A stretch of 64,000 nt of DNA from Calliopum simillimum (Eukaryota; Arthropoda; Insecta; Diptera; Lauxaniidae), in the NCBI GenBank assembly GCA_951812925.1, contig OX638371.1:113421124-113485123 (forward strand), given 5' to 3'. Numbering within the stretch: the first letter of the stretch is position 1; every line of letters starts with the position of its first letter. The translations under genes were made by a program, and so were the position numbers. Below are positions 12,085 through 23,106 of this stretch, piece after piece. Under the pieces are notes generated by a model, which saw only the letters and a list, made by a program, of their open reading frames with translations, was not told where the DNA came from and made no database searches.

Positions 12085-12738
12085 CTAGTAAGGGTGTAAC
12101 CTTTAGCCTGGCCAAACATTAAATACCCTTTCATACAGTATTTTGAAAATTTTGCTTATTACGGAGGTGCCACGCCCTCTTTTCCGAATTCACAAAGTTT
12201 TTGCTCAGAGTTTGCATTTATAGATCTTAGTTTCTGAGTGAAATTTGGTTGGATTATCTCAAAAAACGTTTTCAGTATAGCGTTCTGAAGCTTTTTCTTA
12301 TATGGAAGGTGCCACGCCCTCTTGTCCGAGTTCGTCTAGTTTTGGCTCAGAGCGTGCACTTATAGTTCTTAGTATTTGAGTGAAATTTAGTTGAATTATC
12401 TCAAACAACTCTTTCAGTGCAGCATTTTGAAACTTTTGCTTATATGGGAGGTGCCACGCCCTCTTGTCAGATTTCACCAATTTTCGAGAGCTTGCGCTTA
12501 CAATTCATAGCATCAACGTGTATTTTGGTGTCACTGTAGTGAAAAATACTAATAAAGCTGCATGTCCGTTGATCGATTTCGCTCATTTTCAATCCTTCGA
12601 ACTAACTTTTACTTGGTTAGTTTTCCGTTAAAAAATATTTCCACAGACACCCAGCCAGCCAGTCAGAAAGACGGACATGGCTATCGACTCAGGAGGTGAC
12701 GCTGATCAAGAATATATATACTTTTCTATATCATCCCC
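12085..12738 (-). mobile_element. DINE-1/Helentron-like element, 5' truncated
   Basis: Minus-strand copy. The 3' end is at 12085 (plus strand reads CTAGTAAGGGTG, then the GCCTGGCC hairpin region). Three tandem units of about 142 bp follow, marked by GGTGCCACGCCCTCTTGTC near 12165, 12309 and 12451. It ends with the 5' conserved block (AGACGGACATGGCTATCGAC, GATCAAGAATATATATACTT). Beyond about 12738 the match to the complete copies stops, so the terminal 60-100 bp of the 5' end are missing or diverged. Confidence 0.8.
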
Positions 12739-13245
12739 AATCAGGGGCCTGGTGACAAATGTTTGGTTTTCTTTTCTTATACACTGGACTTACATTGTAT
12801 ATAATACATAAGTAGGACTGATTCAAAAAAAAAACCTGAAAATCCGAAAGATTGTTTAAATTGTTTGAAAGTCATTTTAGACGTCAACTTAATATTTTTA
12901 TTTTTATTGTTTCTAAAGTACCCAAAAGTAACATACAATGTATGATGTATGTCATAATTATTTTTGAAATTTCACCTTACTGCAAAATTCCTAAAATGGT
13001 ATTTGGATAGATCTTGTTATCTGAAATCACACAATCATCATTTTTTTATTTCCAGTTTTTATGGACCTTTTTGTCCCCTTGTTATAATGGATTAAAGTAT
13101 TCTACAAAAATATTCTACGTAAAATTTTGTTGGGGTAATAATGCGAAAATTTTTTTATAAAAATGTACTAAATATAGAACAAAGAAATTTTTTTTGTTTC
13201 ATATAAACTGCTTTCAGTGCTCAGTATGGAGACTTCTCAATATTA
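12739..13245. other. AT-rich DNA, nothing recognised
   Basis: No gene, RNA or repeat boundary seen. Confidence 0.45.
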
Positions 13246-13722
13246 CCCTGCAGTAAAAATATGAGACAGTTTACAAAAAATACTATTTCACGGTTAGTAC
13301 TAGCTCGAAACTAGTGAAAGAAGGATGAAGTGGAGGCCAGTTTGATATCAGTTAGTAGTTTGTAGTGGCAAATAAATTTGAATCGAATTTTTTGTCACTT
13401 CAATTGTGTGTCAAAATAAATTGTGGAAAAAAATTAAATTAATGAATTCATTTTTGTTAATGCTGTTATGAATGTTATTTAACTTTATTTAATTTGTTTT
13501 AAGAAAATATAAATCCAAATAAAAAAAAAAAAAAAAATACCATACCACAACTAGGACTGGTGTAAAAGTAATGCATAAGGGGCCATTTGAAATTTCGTAG
13601 GCCATCAACACACAAAAAAGATCAGTTGCTTGTATGCAAAAGGGATTGAAGGCAGACTAGTACTGGTTGGTAGAGGATTGGTTCATGGACTACTCTTTAA
13701 ACTAGTCGGTTTGCTTGCAGGG
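13246..13722. mobile_element. Candidate TA-flanked TIR element (CCCTGCA ends)
   Basis: The left end reads TA-CCCTGCAGTAAAA and the right end TTTGCTTGCAGGG-TA, giving imperfect TIRs of about 13-15 bp and TA flanks at 13244-13245 and 13723-13724. Length is 477 bp. Internal motifs (ATGCATAAGG, GACTAGTCGGTTT) recur at 18408-18575, which ends in a related CCTGCAGGGC. There is no coding potential. The ends are short, so I hold this moderately. Confidence 0.5.
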
Positions 13723-13854
13723 TAGTTTTGCGGAAAAATTATTTTTCCAAGTTATGGGCATGGAAACTCAGAAAGTCAAAGCAGTGTTTTTGCGAAAATA
13801 TATTACAAGGTAGACAATAAACCAATGTTTCCCATATACATACATCATAAGAAT

Positions 13855-14026
13855 ATTGACGAAATGACGGCCATGTTTTGAAAAATCTTAAAAATTAATT
13901 TTTTATGGAAATCTTTTGAAAGGTGGATGAAAAACATTCGTTTTTGAAAAGATTTCCGTAAAAAAATTTTTTTTTGGCAAAATTAATTTTTAAGATTTTT
14001 CAAAACATGGCCGTCATATTGTCAAT
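13855..14026. repeat. Foldback element with about 60-bp arms
   Basis: Left arm starts ATTGACGAAATGACGGCCAT and continues TGTTTTGAAAAATCTTAAAA. The right arm is the reverse complement, ending ATGGCCGTCATATTGTCAAT at 14026. The arms include AAAGATTTCC-type sequence near the centre, so the whole 172 bp folds into a long hairpin. The outer arms differ mainly by a GAA/AAT change. MITE-like, but without a clear target duplication. Confidence 0.7.
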
Positions 14027-16077
14027 AGTCTATTTAATTAAAATTTCAATTTTAAAAAACTCACTATATGTATTTCGAAGTGCATGCACTCCATCCTCAG
14101 CATTCACGACTAATTCGCAGTACTCTAGTCCTCTTTTGCCAACGGCATCGAATAGCCCTGTCTATCCTTCTTCATTACACCTCAGTTTTTAACTTTTTGA
14201 TTCGATCTTTTGAAAGGTCAATATCGATTTGTATAGGCTGACATTATCATCTTTTCAGATGGAGCACCTAGCAACACTGCGTTGCTAATTACTGATACAT
14301 AAATACTTAGCATGCCACATATTGCATTATTCATTTAGTAGGTAATAAATTGCAACTCTTGTTAAACATTTAAAAAAACATCGTGCAACTAATTATAAGA
14401 TTAATTTCCACTATCTTTTAGTACACACTTATGTATTTCCTGAGCATATCCACACTTTTCATGTAGTAGCCACCAGAGAGTACAGTATGTAGATCAAGAA
14501 GTGTAACCAACTAAGTATCATCATTAAAGTTGGCCATTATTTTTTTATCTTTACCTGCCAGCAGCTGTGTTGTGTGTATAGAAAGGCGTTAAAAGCAAAG
14601 AAGACTAACGAGATACATCTTCAAAGCGTATAGATAATAAAACTTGTAGCACAACTTTGCACACAAATTATGAATATCTAATAAGAGTTACTACGAGTAT
14701 TACCCCATATTGTTATAATAAAACATTAATTATATAATACGAGCGGGTATCTAGCATTAGTCAGATTTGCTTTTTGCTGCGGATATACATGACAGCAACG
14801 TGAGATAAAAAACTCACACGCGAAAAATTGTTACACTCGTGAAGGAATTATTGTGGCATGAATACGTTTATTACTATTGGTAGGCGCTACAGATTATTAA
14901 TAACAATTCGTTCCACATAGCGTTGAAATTTATAGATACATGATGATAGCAACGTTTTGAAAACAATCACTCCCCGAACGATTGATTAACTTAACGTCCG
15001 GTCAAGGGTGCTATGCTCTTGGGTCTAGATCCATTAAAAATAAATCAATAAGCCCGATTCTTTTATTTCAAAATTTGTGGAGCTTGAAGATAGTCAATGG
15101 CATATTATTCCAAAAAAAATTACTTTTAATGTATATTACTCACTTAAACCATTACATTTAAAATTTTGTTTTCGAGAATAAAAAAAAAATAAAGAGGAAA
15201 AACAACAAAAACAAAGAATTCAAGAAGCAGGTTATACTTTTAAGTACATAATCTCAAAGCGAACAAAAATTTTTGTGCTTATGTGAACATTTTTTGCAAA
15301 AACCTAATACTGAATAAAAGGACATTTACTTTTAAAAAATCAAAAAAGTAAATATGCCAGTTGCTACTTTAACAAAAATGTTGTTTTTAAAAAGAAATTA
15401 TTAAAATCAGTTAAGTATATTTTGCAACAAAGCGTTACATGCTTAGCCCATATGAGCAATTTTATAATAAAATAGCACCTACATAATGATTTCAACTCAT
15501 CAAATGAGAATTTCCAACGCAATGATCAACGCTCAGAGAAACGACCAATTTATTGTAGATTATAGCAAATTGATAATTTCAATTCAACACGGAAGAGGCT
15601 GACGGATGGATTGATGGCTACTTGAATCGCAATTGCAACTTAATAGCAAATCCAATTTCAGTTTGTACGAACTTCTGTAGATGTTTGTACGTATTCTACA
15701 ACAACAGCAACAACAACACCAACAACAACAAAGTTAAATACAACTGATGCAGTTTGAAGTGGCCAGCAAACATCTACCGCTACAGAGAAAAAGAAGAACA
15801 ACAATACAGCAAAAACAGCTAAAGCAGCGTTAGCTAGACTGCAATAGCTTGTGGCTATTTAACACGCCATATTATGAAGTGAACAAAAAAAAAAGAGGTG
15901 GTTATAGCAGTCGCTGGCTGCTGCTCCAAGTGTTCATCATCAGTTTAACCAAAGTAGCGGAAATGTAGTCTATTTTATGTTTCGTTTCTTTTTATATAGA
16001 ACTTTTCAATTTCAAAATAAAAATGACTCTACAAGAGAATGAAAGGAAACCATCCGCAAAAATTTATCAAAGAAAAC
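14027..16077. other. Low-copy DNA with CAA/CAG tracts
   Basis: No gene seen. Simple CAA/CAG repeats at about 15700-15735 and 15795-15830. I saw no copies elsewhere in the window. Confidence 0.5.
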
Positions 16078-16866
16078 TACTAAGGGTGAAACCTTAGGCC
16101 TGGCCAAACATTAAATACCATACACTGCAGCATTTTGTAAATATTGCTAATATTGGAGGTGCCTCTTGTCCGAGTTCGCCCAGTTTTTGCTCAGAGCTTG
16201 GATTTATAGTTCTTAGTGTCTGAGTGAAATTTGGTTGGATTATCTCAAAAAGTGTTTTCAGTAGAGCGTTTTGAAGCTTTTGCTTATAACCGAGGTGCAA
16301 CACCCTCTTGTCCGAGTTCGTTTAGTTTTGGCTCAAAGTGTACATTTATAGTCCTTAGTATTTGAGTGAAATTTAGTTGAATTGTCTCAAACAACTCTTT
16401 CAGTGCAGCATTTTGAAACTTATATGGGAGGTGCCACGCCCTCTTGTCCGATTTCACTAAGTTTTTGTCGAGAGCTTACGCTTACAATTCGTAGTATTAA
16501 CGTATATTTTGGTTTTATTGTCGTGAAAAATACTCATAAAGTTGCATGTTGAATATATTTTTTGTATGGGCGATAGGCTTTTCCGTTGATCGATTTCGCT
16601 CATTTTCAATTCCACGAGCTAACTTTGACGACGAAGGCAGTGTACCAAATTTCATTGAATTATCTTGCTCAGTTTTTCCAAAAAATGTATTTCCACGCAC
16701 AGACACCCAGCCAGCCAGACAGACAGGCAGACAGGCGGACATGCCTATATCGACACAAGAGGTGACGCTGATCAAGAATATATATACTTTTCCATACCTG
16801 CCACATCTCCTTCTCTGTGTTACAAACGTAAGGACAAAGTGAATATACCCTGGGTGTAGGATTTAA
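16078..16866 (-). mobile_element. DINE-1/Helentron-like element, near full length
   Basis: Minus-strand copy. Its 3' end is at about 16078 (CTACTAAGGGTG, a mutated CTAG end, then the GGCCTGGCC hairpin region). Tandem units of about 135-140 bp follow, marked by GGTGC-type GTGCCACGCCCTC text near 16160, 16295 and 16427. The 5' conserved block is present: CAGACAGGCGGACATGCC, GATCAAGAATATATATACTT, TTACAAACGTAAGGACAAAG and finally TATACCCTGGGTGTAGG at about 16860. Small ORFs across the 5' block are not genes. Confidence 0.85.
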
Positions 16867-18239
16867 ATATTAGGGCTTCTGATTCCATACGATTTCCTTT
16901 GTTAGTCGCTTATAGATTTTCTTTTTAAACGCAAAAAATTATGAAAACCTCTTAAAATATTAGACTTTTAAAGGAATTAACAAAATTTTAAAAAATATAG
17001 TGGCACAGAACCAAAATTAAATCTTTCGGGGTCATGTTCCTATTGGAACTCTTTGATTGGGCGGCTTGTGAACCACAGCAGCATTATATCCGTCAGCAAC
17101 ATCTCATTATTTTTCCTGCGCCGCTGCTGCTACTGCATTACTAGAAAAGCACGTCCAGCAAGAGCTGTCAATTTCCTTTTTTTTTCGACTTTGCTTTTGC
17201 TACAATTGATGTCTCTCAGTGCTTGAAAGGTGCTGCACTCAACTTGAAAGCATCAGCGTCATTTACAACAACATAATCAACATACATAGGCAGCAGCAGC
17301 AGTAGCGCCAAAAGTATTACTACTTCCATCATTGCTGTATCATCATCATCATTATCATCATCCGCAGAGTTGCAACTTCAATTTCATCAAAGTTTCCTCT
17401 GTTCGCTCTTTGTGTTTTATTTTTATTTCGGTTTCTAGGGCTTGTTTTTATTTTGATTTCATATTTTTATTTTTTCCATTTTTCCTCTCCTGAGGCTCTA
17501 CTTGTAGTGCCTAGATGGATGAGCAACGAGCATTTTGCTTGCTCCTGGTTTCTTTGCTTTGGTTCGTTGCTCTTTCAATTTTGTTAAGTTTTTCAAGATT
17601 TTTTTTTTTTATTATTTTTACTTTTGTATTTGTTTGTATTTTTATTTATTTGTCTTTTAATTTTTGAGTTCTTTATTATTGTGTTCCATTCTTCCTTGTT
17701 TGCCGTCGTCATCATCATCGTCTGTGCAATTTTCCGTTGTTGAATCTTCCTGTTTGTTTACATAACCGTGAAGATTGTACATCAGGCAGAAAACTGAACT
17801 TTGTAACTTTATAAGCAAAAGCTTCCTTGAGGAAGACTTGAAATTATGCAAGTTTTATTTTCATTTTTTACTTTTGCATAAACTGAGGAGGGAGCTCAGA
17901 GTTCAACGTAATTTTTAAGTGATCTTCAAAAATTTGACGATTTAACTTAAGTAATTTTAGTAAAAATATTATAAAGAAAAATGATACAGTTGTGAATTAT
18001 TATATAGTATGGTTTTTAAACTAAAAGTTCATTAGATATAAAAGATATCGAAAGTTTGAAATTAAAAAGCATTCATTATTATCTTATAACCGAGAAGAAA
18101 AAGCTCAACAATATCCCTTTAGGACCGACAAAGTCAATTGTTTCAATAGTCCAATCTTTGGTCTAGTTCGGAACAGAAAATTAAACATATGTCCAACATA
18201 GCTGAGGTATAAAATAATTAAAAATTAATAAAAAAATGT
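16867..18239. other. Low-copy DNA with CAG, CAT and GAT tracts
   Basis: No supported gene. Simple tracts include GCAGCAGCAGCAGTAGC near 17291 and CATCATCATCATTATCATC near 17340, and the region is T-rich around 17590-17660. The 64-codon minus-strand ORF at 17657-17851 is low complexity (Asp run) and not credible. Confidence 0.5.
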
Positions 18240-18322
18240 TCATCCATACTGAGTTTCGAGCCCGGAACACATTGCTCAGAAATATATAACACACTCTTTA
18301 GCACATTCGGCTATGAAACCTT
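18240..18322 (-). repeat. tRNA-like sequence (probably SINE- or tRNA-derived)
   Basis: On the minus strand an A-box-like TAGCCGAATGTGC (about 18316-18304) is followed about 50 bp later by a B-box-like GGGCTCGAAACTC (18263-18251). These are the spacing and consensus of an internal Pol III promoter. Arms do not fold cleanly, so this is not called as a functional tRNA. Confidence 0.4.
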
Positions 18323-18407
18323 TTGACATTTTTGTGTAAAATTTGAATTAACTTAAATTTGTTGAAATTTATAAATATGTAAGTTAAAAAAAAAAATTTG
18401 ACTTTTC

Positions 18408-18580
18408 TGGTCCGAATGTCATGCATAAGGAGACAATTGGTTACGCCCAATGACAAACAATGTAAAACGTATATAGAACTTTATATGTGATGGGACCAGA
18501 ATTAGGACTAGTCGGTTTCTTCCATGGAGTCGTTTGCAAACTAATTTTGGAATAGTCCATGGTCCTGCAGGGCTTTTCCG
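18408..18580. repeat. Repeat related to 13560-13722
   Basis: Shares ATGCATAAGG, GACTAGTCGGTTT, a TCCATGG/TTCATGGACTA motif and a CCTGCAGGG end with the candidate element at 13246-13722. Probably a diverged or truncated copy. Confidence 0.4.
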
Positions 18581-18669
18581 AATGTACTACTGTATTCAAT
18601 GCAAAACTTTTAAAAGAACTGTATAAATGAATCGTCCGACATGCATGATTTGCTCATTGGTGTGTGATA

Positions 18670-19818
18670 CACTCAGAAAAAAAAAGATTGTTAAAGCAAC
18701 AATTTTTCTTTTTTAAAAAACTGTGATTTCTAAATTGTTGGAATTAGAATTTTATTCTTAAATCAACAATCTTATTCTTGATACTTAATTTTTTTACGCA
18801 TTTGTCATAAAAAATGTGAAAAATATTTTAAAATACAAAACTTCAAACATTCTTTGTCCGTATTTAGATTATGAAACATTTCCATGAAAAACATTTTCAA
18901 TTCTCTATTGATGTTTCGTTTTCGTTTACACGCAAAAAATGTTTCTCGGCGACATGTCAACTCGTTTGTATGTTTTCTTATGACGAATTACAAATTTCTC
19001 AATACGAATGACAAGCACAAAGCGTGTCTCATGTACGTGAAACAAAATCCCCTCTTTCTTCCCCGTGCATCCCTCTCTCTCAAACGAAATGTTTTTTGTC
19101 AAAATGTTTCATCGTATAAATACGGACTTTTTATAAATAAAAAAAAAAATCTATTTATATTACTGAATAAGTTCTAGGGTAAGAAACATTTCACCCAAAG
19201 TCTACTCCATCACTTAACATATCTTTTCCCATCTTTCTGGCAGAATATGCATTCCATAATAAATTAAAACCTATTGATTCTCTAATCCTGGATATTTGGA
19301 TTTGCGGGCGATGTCAATGCATGGACCTGGCCAACCTCAAGATTTTTCTTAGGACTCTAGTACTATACTGTATTTTCCATCGCCAGTCACAATAGGTGCA
19401 AAAAGAAATGTTCCTTTTCTGCCGTTGAAGCAGTAGTTCACACATATGAAAACACCGTGTTCTTCTCTCGACTTCATCTCATATGGCACCCAATGTCTAT
19501 GCTTTTGTTTCATTCCTATTGCTGTAAGATAGATTCCAAATAAATACTTATAAAACCACAAACATTTCAACTATCATTTATTCTTGGTTCAACTATTTCG
19601 TTCTTAAACATTCTCAACAGTTTCGCTTTTGAAACAACCATTTCCGCTTTTAAGCTTCCAACAACTTTTTACTTGATTCAACAATTTTTTGTTTTATTTA
19701 ATAAATAACAAACTTCGTATTTAAAACAAGAGCAAAAGTTGCTGGGAAAATTTCAACCAACATAAATTCTTGAATCAAAACATAAAGTTGTTGGAAATAC
19801 AATTTTTTTTTCTGTGTG
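18670..19818 (-). mobile_element. Decayed mariner-type element with TA target duplication
   Basis: A 1149-bp element whose ends are inverted repeats: left CACTCAGAAAAAAAAAGATTG, right (reverse complement) CACACAGAAAAAAAAATTG. TA lies at 18668-18669 and 19819-19820. Subterminal inverted motifs (CAACAATTTTT, AATTGTTGGAA against TTCCAACAAC) extend the symmetry. The interior contains a minus-strand mariner transposase relic. Size and target fit the mariner family; the clade cannot be decided from this fragment. Confidence 0.75.
19285..19570 (-). pseudogene. Mariner transposase fragment (DDD catalytic region)
   Basis: The minus-strand reading contains LTAIGMKQKHRHWVPYEM and then APIVTGDGKYSI, which line up with two mariner hallmarks: the linker of type AIG.....WVPHEL, and the first catalytic block of type IVTGDEKW. 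The aspartate of GD is kept, but the next residue is G instead of the usual E, and the block is followed by a stop. A third piece in another frame (about 19335-19288) reads GQVHALTSPANPNIQD, resembling the GQP.TSTPKPNIH block that follows in mariners. Frameshifts and stops show a dead gene. The N-terminal HTH and the last catalytic D region are absent or unrecognisable. Confidence 0.75.
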
Positions 19819-19820
19819 TA

Positions 19821-21314
19821 ATTTAATTAATTTTCTAAGAAAAAAATTGACCCAAAACAATTATTTAAAAACAAATTAATGCAGTAAATTAATACTTAAT
19901 ACAAACGATTGGAGTAAATTAAATTTGACATTTAAAATGACTTTCAACTGCATGTTCGTAATTTGTCAGTGTGCAGCACGGCACTCCTTTAGAAATCAGT
20001 CACATATCAAGTGGTCCCCTGCTGTAAAAACGGCGCAATGACAACAACAAATGGCAACAAAAACAAAAAGGCTAAAAATGTGACAATTCAAATGCAGTCA
20101 AGTGAAGAGCAAAATAAATTTCAAGTTCAATGCAAAGCAACATTTTCGCAGAGCAGCAACAAGAGTCAACAGCAGAACAGAAAATGCAATAAAAACAAAA
20201 AAACAGCAAAATCATTTAAAAATAGACTGACTACACGGCAGCAACAACAGCAATTACAACATAAATGTAAGCGCAACATAAAAAAAGTGGTCGTCGGCAA
20301 CAATGACAGCAGCAGCAGCAGCAGCAACATACATAAATTGTAATTCATTTGCTGCCGACATGAGGAAAATTACACAAAAACTTGTGATTCTGTTGATTAG
20401 ATTGTTCACCGGGACAACAAAAAAATTGGCCCAACAGATTGTTGTTGCTGCTGCTGCTGTGCCTGCAGTAATAATGTTGCTGTTGCTGCCATATATTGCG
20501 AAAACAAAAAACAAAGAAAATGATGAAAAGGAAAAACGCTGCGTGCGTGATGCGCATGAGTTAGCTGTCATTGTGCCATAAATGGGAGCAGCAGCAACAA
20601 CAACAACAAAAACAACACTTTGCAATACTCAATGTCAATAAAAGTTGCAGTTTGTTGCATCCTGCAACAATTGCACAATGATTGTTCAACTATTTAAAAA
20701 AACAAAAAACACTTTTTGTTTTGTTTTCCTTGCAATAAATACTCGTAGTGCATTTTTAACGCACTGAAGCGTATTTTCTATACAAAAACATTGAGGAACG
20801 CGGGGGTGTGCAGCTGTGACTTATCACAAAATACCAATGCATCACACATCACTTCAGCATTATGTTTGTGAAATATGAACTCGCCCCTTATGCGTCTCAG
20901 GCATAAAAAATCATTAATATCACCAAACCTTAGAGTGTCAATCAAAAAAGAGGCAGCAACATTCAAGGCAGAGGAAAAATAATCTCCTATCTTCATCTCA
21001 CATATACTAAAACTCTCTCTCGCTCTCAGTTTTGCTGACCACTGTTTTATATTGAAACAATGGTTTTAAATTATTAAATGAGCGTCCGAGCCTTGGAACC
21101 AAAAAAAGTCGGTCTTTAAAATCAATGTATCTAAGGCAAAAAGTATAAATCAGAACTCATCTATACCCTCTACCTTACTCTTAAGCTGGCAGCTTCACTT
21201 ATTAAGGACCATCATCCCAACTGAACAAAACCGTTTATGCTTGTTCGTATAAAATGTGTAAACATAAAATATTAACACAATTTAAACCATTTTGATTTAA
21301 ATTTTTAGTATCAC
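19821..21314. other. Low-copy DNA with CAA/CAG-rich core (20030-20640)
   Basis: The core is rich in CAACAG, GCAGCA and AACAAAAA, opening long spurious frames on both strands (Gln/Asn/Lys-rich plus strand, Cys/Phe-rich minus strand). There is no conserved domain, splice context or start context that I could trust. An exon encoding polyQ cannot be excluded, but the antisense frames are equally open, which points to simple-sequence bias. The rest of the interval shows nothing recognisable. Confidence 0.5.
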
Positions 21315-21316
21315 TA

Positions 21317-21501
21317 CACAAAAAGCTTTTATACTTTTTTTTTTATTTATAAAATTTATATAGAAGTTTATATGAAAGTATTGTGTGTATTCAATGACGG
21401 GACGTTTTGTCAAAAGTGTTTATACAATTTTGGTATAAAATTTATAGTTCAAAACAAATAGTATATATAAGTATATACTTTATCCCTTAACTTTTGCTGT
21501 G
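21317..21501. mobile_element. TA-flanked MITE related to 8023-8160
   Basis: A 185-bp segment between TA at 21315-21316 and 21502-21503. Left end CACAAAAAGCTTTTATACTT; right end AAGTATATACTTTATCCC then TTAACTTTTGCTGTG. The termini and the ACTTTATCC motif match the palindromic element at 8023-8160. More diverged and less symmetric than that copy. Confidence 0.6.
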
Positions 21502-21503
21502 TA

Positions 21504-22523
21504 CGTAAATGAAGATGGAGCGGTCACACTTTCTGGAATTCAGCTAATGAAGTTCACCGCCAATTCCAAAGTCATTTGGAAAAGTTTTTGTAGAAGGAAA
21601 TACAATTTAATCAGGAGCATCTTGAATAGATACCAAAGTTAAAGTATGACCCCTTTTTGAAAAATTGTGTTTTAATTGAGTTTCAAAATAACTAAGCCAC
21701 GCATAGTCAGCGTAGAATTTTTGTTTGTCTACAACAAGCACAAAATTTCAATATTTTGCAAAAGTGGCTACGTTTTCCAAATGTCTTTAAAATTGCCATT
21801 GGATGATGACTCATTTATAAATCCAATCCCCTGCACGCAAATTCATTTAACACTTCCTGCTTCAAAGGCTGAGACTAATTTGGCAAGTTTTCGTCGTAAG
21901 ATTACAAAAGTAACAGAAACAACAATAGACATAGGGTATACCATTACACTGCTATGGCACGTAGATATTTTACAGAATATTTAAATTATTGCTTTTGTTG
22001 TTGTTGTTTTCATTACATATGTATAAAGCAGAGTCGCAATTTATTTCCGAATTTACGCTCGTTGGTTTTATACAAAAAATTCATTCTTTGAAATTTGCAT
22101 ATTAATGAAGTAAAAGTTCCGTCCCTTCGACGGTTATGCTGCGTGCTCCGGGATACATTGTATGATGATTCTCCCTTTGATTGCAGCAGCAGAAATGAGA
22201 AAAGTGATAAATTTTAAATTTTGAACAGTAAGTCAACTGTGAGATTTATATGAAATGGTATTTTGATCAAAATAAATTCTAATTTATGTATCACATATAA
22301 GTAGTTGAACGAATGCCCAAAGGAACATTGCTCAAACCTCCATAAAAAGTGGTCAGAACTTCTTTTTGTGTCATTAAAGCATAGTGCTGGCACAAAAATC
22401 CTTTTAAATCTCAATTCTTTCTAACATTTCCAAGAATCACATTTAACACTTGGACCAGTAAGACCGTCTACAGATGGTTTTTAATTAAATTTTCTTGTTA
22501 ATTAAAAATTGTCTTCGCTCAAA
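21504..22523. other. Low-copy DNA, no supported gene
   Basis: Contains a 102-codon plus-strand ORF (21676-21984) with no recognised domain. I do not annotate it as a gene because the reading frame begins and ends arbitrarily and its composition matches the flanks. Confidence 0.4.
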
Positions 22524-22712
22524 CCCAGTGTGCCAGATGGTTCACATCTCCGCTTTTTTACCCGTTACGGATCCGTTACTGATCCGTTGGCGGGAGAGAT
22601 TCCCAAAAAAAAAGCGAATCGTTTTTATTTTTGGAATTCCTCCCGCAAACGGATCAGTAACGGATCCGTAACGGGTAAAAAAGCGAAGATTTGAACCGTC
22701 TGGCACACTGGG
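22524..22712. mobile_element. CCCAGTGTGCC element: near-perfect 189-bp palindrome
   Basis: Ends are CCCAGTGTGCCAGATGGTTC and its reverse complement. Almost the whole element folds back on itself: CCGTTACGGATCCGTTACTG on the left pairs with CAGTAACGGATCCGTAACGG on the right, around an AT-rich centre (AAGCGAATCGTTTTTATTTT). The flanks are AA on each side rather than the TA seen at the other copies (37637-37745 and 52697-53791), perhaps a mutated TA. Non-autonomous foldback member of that family. Confidence 0.8.
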
Positions 22713-22939
22713 AATCAACAAATGTTGCTTTCGCTTTGAAATTTTTCAACAAAGAGTTGCAGTGTGAACATCATATAATTAGTTTGTCTTCAGCCAGAGC
22801 GTTTACAGATGGTATTCCATCTTATGAATTTGATGGCTTAGCAAAAATGTGTAGACGAACTTCCGATTCGTATTTCTTATACAAAAGTTCAGCTGAAACC
22901 AATATTCTCATTGTAGAGAACCTGCTATCTTGCCTCAGA
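22713..22939. other. Unrecognised open segment
   Basis: A plus-strand frame is open to 22948 (reading on from the palindromic element) with fairly balanced composition, but no domain is recognisable. Possibly part of an older element next to the LINE tail on the other strand. Confidence 0.3.
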
Positions 22940-23065
22940 AATGATTAACTCGTTTCCACAATGTTTTTGGACGGCCGCGTTTCCTATTACCTTGAGGGTT
23001 GCACTTCAAAGCTTGACGGCAGACTTTCGATGTTCACATCTTCTTGGCAGTCTATAGCCTATCGG
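22940..23065 (-). pseudogene. Non-LTR retrotransposon (LINE) C-terminal tail fragment
   Basis: The minus strand reads CRQALKCNPQGNRKRGRPK followed by TLWKR. This is the well-known C-terminal tail of many arthropod endonuclease/reverse-transcriptase elements (pattern RQAL.WNPQGKRKRGRP..TWRR). The frame stops soon after, upstream sequence degenerates, and no RT motifs are in the neighbourhood. It is an isolated relic. Confidence 0.7.
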
Positions 23066-23106
23066 AGTGCTTAGTTCTGATATCAAAATTGTATTGAGCC
23101 TTAATC

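Noticed and set aside
16515..16859. Overlapping ORFs of 64-98 codons (also 59755-60065) as genes
   Set aside because: They lie in the conserved 5' block of the DINE-1-like elements and recur only because the element does.
20011..20625. Gln/Asn/Lys-rich ORF (110 codons) and its antisense ORFs as real genes
   Set aside because: All frames are open because of CAA/CAG repeats; no domain, splice or start context supports one.
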